The notes below the pieces were generated by a model. That model did no database searches. It saw nothing but the letters and a program-made list of their open reading frames with translations, and was not told the DNA's origin. A stretch of 64,000 bases of DNA from Eurosta solidaginis (taxonomy: Eukaryota; Arthropoda; Insecta; Diptera; Tephritidae). Position numbers and translations under genes: made by a program. This document shows positions 9,819 through 18,284 of this stretch, one piece after another. Every line of letters begins with the position of its first letter. Position 1 is the stretch's first letter. The stretch lies in assembly GCF_040869045.1 (NCBI RefSeq), contig NC_090323.1:155826426-155890425 (forward strand). Reading direction: 5' to 3'.

Positions 9819-10566
9819 AATTAAGAAAAAATCTAACGAACTAATAAGGTGAAGTAAGCCGTCAATTATTTTGCTCTAAATTCTTCATTATTCTGTCATT
9901 CGCCTATCTGAAAAATTTTCACCAATGTTGTCCCCGAAAAAGTGTTACTTTTTGCATTTTTCAGGGGTAAAATATGCCATTTTTATTACTCTTTTTCATA
10001 AACTATTAGGTGAGACCTTTCCTGGATTTAATTACAAAGATTCATCATTTGGGTATCTTTGGTGTTGGCTTCCATAAGTAAGGCCGTGCTAAACTAATAC
10101 GTCCATATTTTTGATGTTTCCATTATGCATGATTAATTTCTTCCGAAAAAATTGAAACAGGTCTTTGTTGAAACAAGCTGCGTTCACGTCATATTCAACC
10201 AAGGACCTTGCCCTGTACAGTGCTGCAGAAGGCTTTAGAAGAATGTTTTTCTCAGTTCAAAATTGTCGTATTCTACCTTATTTATGATAATACTTCGCTA
10301 AAAGAATGGTATTCTAAAGATACAAAAAAAAAGTTTAACCCACTGTTGCTGTTTTGCCCTAAAAATCAGACTACTAAGATGAGAGGAATGTTTTACTTTT
10401 AAGTATTGTAATTTTGAATATATGAACCTGTCTCACTTCCCGGGATTTTCTGATTATATATTGTTGTTATATATTACAAAGGATATGTTTTACTTCCGAC
10501 TATCAACGAAAATCAACAGAGCATATGAACATTTCAATGAATTTTTAGGGATGTAAACTGATTTAA
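9819..10566. other. Spacer, nothing recognised
   Basis: No supported gene. A 64-codon frame at 10208-10402 has no recognisable features. Confidence 0.4.
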
Positions 10567-10655
10567 GAGTATAACGATCTCTTCCAAGTGTAACTGTAAA
10601 ACTTTTCATCGAACCCGAAACCCATTTAAGTTCCGCAAAAGGCAGAAAAGTTCAA
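10567..10655 (+). repeat. Inverted repeat arm, right
   Basis: Partner of 9071-9155. Confidence 0.55.
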
Positions 10656-10762
10656 CTACTCTGCAATCAAAAGCCAAAGTAGTCAGCAAACATTCTAGTT
10701 AATTGACTAGAATTTTGTGGCTTTCGTCATACTAATCAGGTTTAAGATAGTTCATTGACTGT

Positions 10763-10777
10763 AGGTTAGGTTAGGTT
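10763..10777 (-). repeat. (AACCT)3 tail at the LINE 3' end
   Basis: The plus strand reads AGGTTAGGTTAGGTT. The tail is tandem pentanucleotide instead of poly-A, identical in unit to the TTAGG telomere repeat of other insects, which flies have lost. Coincidence is possible. Confidence 0.55.
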
Positions 10778-11185
10778 GAGGTGGCTGCCCGAGGGCACAC
10801 TTAGGCCAGTAGTATTAGGCCCGTTGTGATTCCACGAAAATGCACCGTTACCTTTCCTCTTCGAACCATTTTGAGGGCCTGATGAAAGCTACCAGGTCCA
10901 TGACGTCATGCTCAGATTATAAAGAAATGGAGCACCCAGAAAGCGCTGCCGTGCTCCGCTTAGTGCTGGGAAGTTGCAAATGAGGTGGACCACCGTTTCC
11001 TCCTCCTCATCCTCTTCACAACTCCTACAGCATCGACGGTAAGGCGCTCATAACCTTTCTGCATGCCTACCTATGAGGCAATGACCAGTTAGTGCTCCCA
11101 CAAGTGTGGAAATTGTATCCGTTCTTAGGTTGTACATGTGTCGGTATCTTTTAGGATCCAATTTAGGCCAGGTTTATTTCGATGT

Positions 11186-11490
11186 TCAACACCCCGGTGT
11201 TTGTAGCCATCTTTCGTCATCTTGACGGTGGATGTGCTCTTTTAGTATTAGCTTGCATGTGGACAGGGGCATACCTAATCGCTCTTGGCCAGGAAGAACC
11301 TGCCTGGTTGTACCTTGCCTAGCGAGTTCATCTGCAATGCAGTTTCCTTCGATGTCCCTATGTCCAGGGATCCATGTGAGGTATACGCGGTTCTGTTGAG
11401 CCATCACTTGAAGAGATCGGCGACAGTTTAGTGCTAGTTCAGAATTGAACGAGTAGGAGCCAAGAGATTTTGTGGCAGCTTGGGTGTCGC
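11186..11490 (-). pseudogene. LINE RNase H domain
   Basis: Reads YSDTQAATKSLGSYSFNSEL, then VYLTWIPGHRDIEGNCIADE, the classic RNase H WxPGHxxxxGNxxADELA end. Stops and frameshifts upstream separate it from RT. It would degrade the RNA strand of the RNA-DNA hybrid. Confidence 0.8.
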
Positions 11491-12023
11491 TATCGTAGCT
11501 GCGGCTTCCATTATGGCTGCAACTTCTGCCTGTAATACACCGCAGTAGTCGGGTAGTCTGAAGGAGAGCTGGAAGTCAAGGTCCCTTAAGTATACTCCAC
11601 CTCCAACTCGTCCGTGTATATGGAGATGCTGCTGTCAATAGCAAGGCACCTATCCGACTCCGTCCAGTTATCCCTGCAGGGACTGTTTATCTTAAAGTTT
11701 GTTTCCGCAACTCTTGTGGTCGCACAGCGATCCGTGCTAGGAGGAAGAAAACTATATTTGTTTAGTATACTTGAGTATCCTGTGGTCTAGTTGTTCCAAC
11801 ACGATAACTCCTTTAGACGCAGGGTTGACGTTACCGCCGCTCGATAGCCAGCTAGATCCAATGGAAGGATGTCAAGAATGACTTGAAGAACTTCGCTAGG
11901 CGTTGTTATTAGAGCCCGGCTTATGCGTATCATGCTGGATCTGTGGACTTTACCCAAGAAGTTTAGGTTTGACGCTTTGCTCAAGGCTGGCCACCATTCG
12001 ACTATCCCATACAGCAGTATGGG

Positions 12024-12980
12024 TCAGATAATCGCGGTATAAATCCATCTGCATATGTTGGGGGTGAGTCCCCATTTTTTGTCAATGACTCTTTTACACG
12101 TATATAATGCAAAGTACGCTTTATTTTGTCGCTGAATGACGTAGTCCTTCCAGTTCATCTTTTTGTCTAAAACTACGCCTAGAAATTTGGCCTTATCTGC
12201 CAGGCTTAGGCGCACCCCATTTAGTTCTGTTAGCTTTAACGATGGTATCTTGTATCGCTTGGTATATAAGACAAGCTCAACTTTATCGGAATTGACGTTG
12301 AGTCCACATCGGGAGGCCCATAGGGAAACCTCTCGCAATGCTACCTGCACCAAGTCGCATAAAGTTTGAGGGAACTTGCCTCTGTGGGCAACCGCTAGGT
12401 CATCAGCATATTCCACAACCTTCCCGCTCCCCCAACTGGTAGCTCTTAATAGCGAGTTTACCGTTAAGTTCCATAGTAGAGGGGAAAAGACACCACCCTG
12501 GGGCGTGCCCCTTGCGAAAAATCTTATTATATCAATCTTCCCCAGTGAGGAAAGCACTTTTCTTCCCCTGAGCAGTTTATAAATAAGTCCCACTAGGGGT
12601 CTATTTACGTCCAGACCAGTTTAAGCATTGTTAACGGCGCCTGGACGTATATTATTGAATGATCCTTCAATATCTAGGAAGGCCACAAGACAATAATTCT
12701 TTTCGAACAAGGATATTTCTATAGTAGAGACTAGGCTGTGTAGCACAGTCTCCGCAGATTTTCCTTTGGTGTACGCGTGTTGATAGCCCGAAATGAGGTT
12801 CTTATCAATGTTGGTATTGAGAAAATCGCTAGTTATTCTCTCTAGGGTCATGAGTATGAAAGATGAAAGACTGATGGGTCTGTAGTCCTTCGGCTCGTAG
12901 TGAGGGCTTTGCCTGCCGTAGGAATGAATATGACCGTAGCGCTCCTCCATGCACACGGAATATAGTTTATAGCCAAACAA
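12024..12980 (-). pseudogene. LINE reverse transcriptase domain
   Basis: 12980-12621 carries YEPKDYRPISLSSFILMTLE, YQHAYTKGKSAETVLHSLV and VAFLDIEGSFNN (catalytic first Asp motif). After a stop, 12593-12024 has GTPQGGVFSPLLWNL, the catalytic YADDLAV (about 12415), LNVNSDKVELVLYT and KFLGVVLDKKMNW. Two frames broken by a TAA near 12622, otherwise well preserved. Confidence 0.88.
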
Positions 12981-13224
12981 GCGGTATGTATGCGCCGCAG
13001 CCAGTTAGCTGATAACTCCATAGAGTAGATAAGTTGAGCGGGGAGTCGTCTGGTACAGCAGCCTTAAAATGTTTAAAACTTTTAACTGCCCACCTCACCC
13101 TCTTCAGTGATGGGTATATTCACAGCTTGGTTTGCTGCAGCTTCCCGAGAAATGTGTGTCCAGGAGCAGCTCTAGGGTTTCCCCTTCTGTGCTGGTCCAG
13201 GTACCATTTGCTCTCCGCAGAAAG

Positions 13225-13416
13225 CTAAGTCTTAGAAAGCACGTACCGGTGCCTTGATGTGTCAGCGACACTTTCGACTCCAGTGCAGAAATTTCTCCAC
13301 GAAGTTCTCTTCGCTTGTCTCAGGACTTTTTTGTAGGTCCTTAGTTTGCCCTTGTATTCTAGCCATTGTAACCCATCATCAAGGAATTTGGCTTTGTTAA
13401 ATGCCTCTACGGGCAT
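13225..13416 (-). pseudogene. LINE ORF2 linker between endonuclease and RT
   Basis: FNKAKFLDDGLQWLEYKGKL then YKKVLRQAKRTSWRNFC, the conserved segment preceding RT in this LINE group. Isolated by stops on both sides. Confidence 0.6.
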
Positions 13417-13793
13417 TTGAAAATGCCGATGTGAAGGCTTTTACCAGACCCTCTAGCTCTTCCGTTGATGAGGGGCTTTGTGAGGGCAGTGCTGGTAGTT
13501 CTCTTGCTAACATCTCAGTATGTAGTACGTGGGTTACGTCTCGCAATGGGCTGATCAACGAAGAACTCTAACATTACTTCAATATACCGGTGGTTTAAGA
13601 AGGAATGTTCCTCAAGAACAGACCATTTTTTAAACCACCCGTAAACGCTTTCGCTACAAATAGTGAGGTCAATAACCTCTTTACGGTTTTTAGTAATACA
13701 AGTTGGTTCATTACCTACATTGCAAACTACCAGGTTAGTTGTTAAAATGTAATAAAAAAGTTACACACTACGAGTGTTTCTGTCGGAACTTCC

Positions 13794-14219
13794 TCACTGT
13801 ACGTGGTGGGCGTTTGCGTCTGTACCGTTGAGGAAATGGCCTTTGCTTAAGTCGGCCCCCAGATCATTTAGCGTATTTTGCGGAGGAGGTTCCTCTGCGT
13901 CGTACGGCATATACACTGAGGCTAGCGTTAATTGGGAGCCTCCGCGTGCCATCCTGGCCGCTTTAACGTCACCACTGCTATAGTTAGGTAATAGAAAGAT
14001 GTTTAGCTCAGACTTTACTAAAATACAGGTTCTAACTTTACCTTCATCTGAAGCTCGGATGAGCTTAAACCCAATGGCCCCCAATCTGCAAATCCTTGAG
14101 TTATTCACCCAGGGTTCTTGGATAAGAACCACGTCGACGTCGCCTTTAAAACGGCGACTGATGAGGGCAGCCGAGGCTGCCTTACATTTTTGTAGGTTTA
14201 TCTGGGGCAACCTCAGCAT
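13794..14219 (-). pseudogene. LINE ORF2 start: APE-type endonuclease
   Basis: Begins MLRLPQINLQKCKAASAAL, followed by VVLIQEPWV (catalytic Glu of APE endonucleases), LASVYMPYDAEEPPP, and DANAHH (catalytic Asp/Asn block). The usual GCD before ANAHH is GTD. The frame ends soon after DANAHH. Its start overlaps the ORF1 end by 38 bp, compatible with a frameshift or reinitiation mechanism. Confidence 0.85.
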
Positions 14220-15660
14220 GATCTTGCTCAGACTCCCCTGCCTCCATCACCGTGACGTTGTGATCCTCCCCGTCGCTATTGAGCAGAGCATCCTCCATCG
14301 AAAAATTGTACAGAGCCCCTGCGCAATTTGACGAGGCGGAAACCAGGCTTTCGACGTCGGAGATCTCCGCTTCCACCTCGGGTGCCTCAATGGCCATGCC
14401 CAAAGAGGCACTCGAAAGGGTTGCGCGCTGTGCGTCGCCACAGTATTCGTGAATTACGACCTCGCCGAGGCCGTAAAACACTCTTCCTTTGCTCTGTCTA
14501 AGGGGCTCGAGAGCTTCCTTATTCAGGGCCAAAACGACGTGTCTCCTAGGTCCTACAGCGTCGTCGACCTGAATGACACTCCAGTCTTGCGTTGTGAGAG
14601 CTGGGTTCATTAGCTGCAGATTCCTGAGAATTCTCTCAGGTTCTGCTGGAACTGCCGGAACCCATGCCCTAGCCCTTGGCAGATCCGGAATGTTCTTCCA
14701 TTCGACGACCTCAATAATCGCCCCGGGATAGACTAGTCCCAGCTTTGTTGCTGCTGCCTTGTACGGCGCAACAGACCTTGATGTAGCACTGGTACCATCC
14801 TGCGTCAGAACCTCGCGGCGGACTATCCGGAGACTCCATCAGCATGTGGAGAACGGCGTTACCGATTTCATTCCGAACGTTCGACCACTGTTCTTTAGGG
14901 ATTGCACCAGGGTCATTCCTATAAGGATCCGGCCTTTGGCTACCTCGGCAAAGCTGGATTTGGCTACCGCGGGGTGATGCTGGTGCCATTTGATATCCTC
15001 GTCGGACCTTTGACGCTTCTAAGGGGTTGCGCTTTCTACTTTTGTTGGCAGAGAACCCCGAAAATTCAGCAGCAGAGCTCGCGCCCTTTCCACCGAATTC
15101 ATGGCGTTCTCTGACAGCGTTTCCAGCGGAACGCCCCCATATCTTGACAGTACCTTTGCAGCCCTTCTTTTGTTCCTGTGGAACGATCCCCTGTGGGACT
15201 CTTCTTGAGAAAGGGTCCGACCCTTAATTGCAGTGTGACCAGATGGTGCGACCCCTGTCACAGTCGTTGGGAGAACAGTCACCGTACCGGCGTCTGACGG
15301 GCGCCCAGCATCAGCAAGCGCGTCAGTGTTCGCCGTTGCCAGCGCAACTACCTTCGCCGCCATATTGGTGCTTGCCCCCGTCAGATCACCTAAGACCGTA
15401 TTTAATGAGATTGCCCTCTTGTCGTGCATGGGGAACCGACCCGTCGTTTCCAACGCAGTCGTTCCCTCGGCAAAATAGCTCTTGCGGCCCTATTTTCCAT
15501 TGGATCGGAGCGGCCAGATCGGGAAACCCCTGCCGCAGCCGTGGGAAAAACGGTTGCCGTTCCGGCGCTTGGTCGGTATCCGGCATCAGCAGGCGCGTCA
15601 GGGTTCGCCGTTGCCAGCGCAACTCCCTTCACCACAATACTGGTGCCGACCCCCACCAAG
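14182..15660 (-). pseudogene. LINE ORF1 (nucleic-acid-binding Gag-like), broken
   Basis: Split over several frames: 15660-15402, 15453-15019, 14989-14711 and 14610-14182. The last reads NPALTTQDWSVIQVDD and RVFYGLGEVVIHE, typical of LOA/R1 ORF1. An N-terminal Ala/Thr-rich segment (VALATANxDAxADAG) occurs twice, in 15380-15240 and 15630-15500, an internal tandem duplication with a period of about 250 bp. No intact zinc knuckle seen. Confidence 0.7.
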
Positions 15661-15836
15661 TCCCTCTTCCCTCTACTCCTGGTAGCCCGCCCTAGTTCAC
15701 TAGGGCGTATGGGTACCCTTGGTGTTGTCCTTCCCTTTGTGGAGGAGGACGGAGATTCTTTTTTAAACGGTTTTATTTAGCTTGAGTTGACAGGCCGCAT
15801 GGCCGCATGCACGGCTGCACGGCCGTTGTGAACGAA

Positions 15837-15965
15837 TCTTGTAATTGAAATTTAAGTAACTTCCCGATAAGCTACAAGCATGAAACTTGGAATATAGTTC
15901 AGAACCCGATGACAATGCAATAATAAGAAAAAAATCGCCGCTAGGTGGCTCATGGATCGAGATAT
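15837..15965 (+). repeat. Single unit of the CTCF-like-motif repeat
   Basis: Matches units of the array at 44640-46050 in the same orientation: AAGTAACTTCCCGATAAGCT, GAAACTTGG, AGAACCCGATGACAATGCAA, then CCGCTAGGTGGCTC at 15937-15950 and GGATCGAGATA. Confidence 0.7.
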
Positions 15966-16431
15966 TCACAAAAATCGTATTTGTGGCCCGATTTGGCTCA
16001 TATTTGGAACACATAATACATACATGAATAGAAAGTGACCTATGATGCCCGGATTTGGCTCATATTTGGAACAAATATTGCATACAGTCCGGTAGAGGTG
16101 ACATCAAAATATTTTGGAGTTGGAGGAGGGACAAGCATACGTGGCGCAGAGTCCAGTAAAGTCTTTGGAAGGATTATGTATTGAGGCTTTGGTTGTAACA
16201 AATTGTCAGGAAAGGGTCCTTGTAATAATGAGTCACTAAATGAACTAAATAGAATGAGATATAATAGGCAATTAAATGAAGACTAAAAACTTGAAAATAA
16301 AATAATTTAAAAAATTTTTTTAAGTTAAACGGTTTTATTGAAAACAATACTTCCATGAAATAATAAAAACACGAAAAGCTAGAAAATAATTAGGTAGGTC
16401 TTAGCTACTAGCCATCACACTCCTTATCAAT
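15966..16431. other. Spacer with a short direct repeat
   Basis: GATTTGGCTCATATTTGGAA occurs at about 15991 and again at 16053. Otherwise AT-rich without recognised genes. Confidence 0.45.
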
Positions 16432-16671
16432 CTATGGCGTTGATCAGACAATTAAATAAAAGCGTTGGACGCATCATATTTCTACTGATAGTCATAAGTA
16501 AAACTAACTTGATATATGGTAGTCTATATCTATCTCGATTCCTTTATACCTGTACAACCAACCGTTATCCAATCAAAATTAATATACTCTGCAAGCTCTG
16601 CACAACTGAGTATAAAAATAATAAAATAATTTTTCATCTATGGCGTTGATCAGACAATTAAATAAAAGCGT
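16432..16671. repeat. Direct repeats flanking an inverted E-element terminus
   Basis: About 40 bp starting CTATGGCGTTGATCAGACAA occurs at 16432-16471 and 16631-16671. Between them, 16515-16615 is the 5' end of the E family in inverted orientation (GCTCTGCACAACTGAGTATA). Confidence 0.65.
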
Positions 16672-16711
16672 TGGGCGCGTGAAATTTCTAAAAATGTGAC
16701 TGATTAGGGTT

Positions 16712-17336
16712 CAAATCATCAGGATCGAAAAAAAAATTTGATTGAGCCATGTCCGTCCGTCCGTTAAAACGATAACTTGAGTAAATTTTGAGGTATCTTG
16801 ATGAAATTTGGTACGTAGGTTCCTGAGCACACATCTCAGATCGCTATTTAAAATGAACGGTATCGGACCATAACCACGCCCCCTTTTTCGATATCGAAAA
16901 TTTCGAAAAACGGAAAAAGTGCGATAATTCATTACCAAAGACGGATAAAGCGATGAAACTTGGTAGGTGAGTTGAACTTATGACGCAGAATAGAAAATGA
17001 GTAAAATTTTGGACAATGGGCGTGACAACGCCCACTTTTAAACGAAGGTAATTTATTTTTTTATGCTCCAATAGGAGTTGAGGAGGATGATGATGATGAT
17101 GATTTAAAAGTTGTGCAAGCTGTAATTTGGCAGTCGTTGAAGATATCATGATGAAATTTGGCAGGAACGTTACTCTTATTACTATATGAATGCTGAATAA
17201 AAATTAGCAAAATCGGAGAACGACCACGCCGATTTTAAAAATAAATTTTTTTTTAAAGTCAAATTTTAACAAAAAATGTAATATCTTTACAGCATATAAG
17301 TAAATTATGTCAACATTCAACTCCAGTAATGATATG
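16712..17336 (+). mobile_element. E1, left part (Helentron/DINE-like dispersed repeat)
   Basis: Matches the left halves of E2 (from 41160) and E5 (from 53733): the CCGTCCGTCCG tract, AACTTGAGTAAATTTTGAGG, recurrent CCACGCCCACTTTT and GATATCGAAAATTTCGAAAA motifs. It is interrupted at 17336 by the BEL element and continues at 25843, then after the gypsy block at 38357. E1 thus spans 16.7-39.6 kb. No coding capacity. Confidence 0.8.
17332..17336. repeat. BEL target-site duplication, left
   Basis: ATATG here and at 25843-25847. Uninterrupted E copies have a single ATATG (or ATATC) at the same place, confirming the insertion point. Confidence 0.88.
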
Positions 17337-17719
17337 TGTCTAAACTTGTTGTGTCACTAATCACTCTCAAAGTAAAGAAGGTGGCGCGCGTTAGTTTTAA
17401 GTTTTAACTATTATTTTTATTACTTTAGTTCACGTAAGAAAAAAGCACTTACAAATATTTAAACCAATCCAATTATAATTTTAATTTAATTTAAATTGAA
17501 ACGAGCTAATAATAATTGCGCGACGGCGGGCGGGCGTTAATAAAAATCGATGCGTGGGTGTGGGCAGTTTAAGGTAAACTAAAAACTCAATTGAGAGTGA
17601 GCGCGGTGGTGGTTGGCAAGCCACGGCTGAGCTGCACTGCTTGCGCTTGGCCGCACTGGCCGGGTGTTGCCAGACGGAGGGGGCGGACTTAGTCCGAAAA
17701 TTGGATCATGTCTTCAACA
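17337..17719 (-). repeat. BEL LTR (3' LTR of the element)
   Basis: 383 bp, near-identical to 25460-25842. Read on minus: starts TGTTGAAGAC, ends GTTTAGACA. Upstream of it on the minus strand is the G-rich polypurine tract. Confidence 0.93.
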
Positions 17720-18206
17720 TGCTCCCCCCCCCGCCCGACGCGTTGATGGGTTAAGGGCGGCGTCAACTCTGTCCAAGGCTGCTCGTGCCTCGGCTACTAA
17801 TTGTCTTATTTTTTTTTTCTTTTTGACGAGCCGATTGGCTTCGTACCGCGCTCTGGCGGTTTTCCGTGCGGGCTCGTGGGGTTGCCCTGTCTCTTCGGCG
17901 GCTGTCGTTGTCCGCATGGTTGTTCGGTCGAGCCCGGTGGAGCAAAGTGTGGTGGCCGAGTGAGCATTTTCTGCAGCTGCTTGGGGAGTCGCACGCCCCG
18001 GTGGAGTGTGAGATTGCGAGGCAGTTGAGGCAGTGCCGGTGGGTTTTGGCACATTGGTATCTCTCCTCGGGTTGCATCGCTAAAAAGGCCCGGCACTGTC
18101 TCAACACATGCCGTTGACCACAGAGGCGACACTTTGGTCCCTCGGTTGTTCTGCGGGTCCTGTAAAGACAAGAAAAGAGAAAAAAAAAATCGTATTTTTT
18201 AGGCAT
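17714..18206 (-). CDS. BEL 3' accessory frame with three Gag-type zinc knuckles (uncertain product)
   Basis: Lies between the end of pol (18285) and the 3' LTR, where an env or accessory gene would sit. A strong splice acceptor (long pyrimidine tract then TTTACAG) ends at 18160. Directly after it the frame reads GPKCRLCGQRHVLRQC, CLNCLAISHSTGAC and CRKCSLGHHTLLHR: three Cys-His modules with the spacing and order of the element's own Gag knuckles (CRLCNQYHAVKSC, CENCLSTSHPKNEC, CVYCQKRHHSLLH) but strongly diverged. After an Arg/Ala-rich linker and an A-run, a one-base shift gives a better C-terminus (IRQLVAEARAALDRVDAALN). The segment is more GC-rich than the rest. It could encode a separate RNA-binding protein from a spliced mRNA. 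A captured gag fragment is the alternative. ATG context is unclear because the exon would start at 18159. Confidence 0.6.
18160..18190 (-). promoter_or_regulatory. Candidate splice acceptor of the 3' frame
   Basis: On minus: a 20-base pyrimidine-rich tract (mostly T) followed by TTTACAG, with exon start GACCCGC at 18159. It is the strongest acceptor-like sequence between pol and the 3' LTR. Confidence 0.6.
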
Positions 18207-18284
18207 GGGTGAGGGTAGCTTATATATCTTTTTCAGATTGCTAGGGTCATGAAACAGAGGGTACCAGAGGTAGGGTTGGCATTA

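Larger units (their letters stand above)
10763..15785 (-). mobile_element. Decayed LINE with APE endonuclease, RT and RNase H (R1/LOA/I-like)
   Basis: About 5 kb on the minus strand in the order ORF1 (15660-14182), endonuclease (14219-13794), linker (13416-13225), RT (12980-12024), RNase H (11490-11186), 3' untranslated end. RNase H downstream of RT, and an ORF1 overlapping ORF2, fit the LOA/I/R1 group rather than Jockey. The 3' end at 10763-10777 is AACCT repeated three times. Many stops and frameshifts; not active. Confidence 0.85.

Noticed and set aside
10763..10777. Telomere sequence
   Set aside because: Only three AACCT units at a LINE end in the middle of dispersed repeats; flies do not use this repeat at telomeres.
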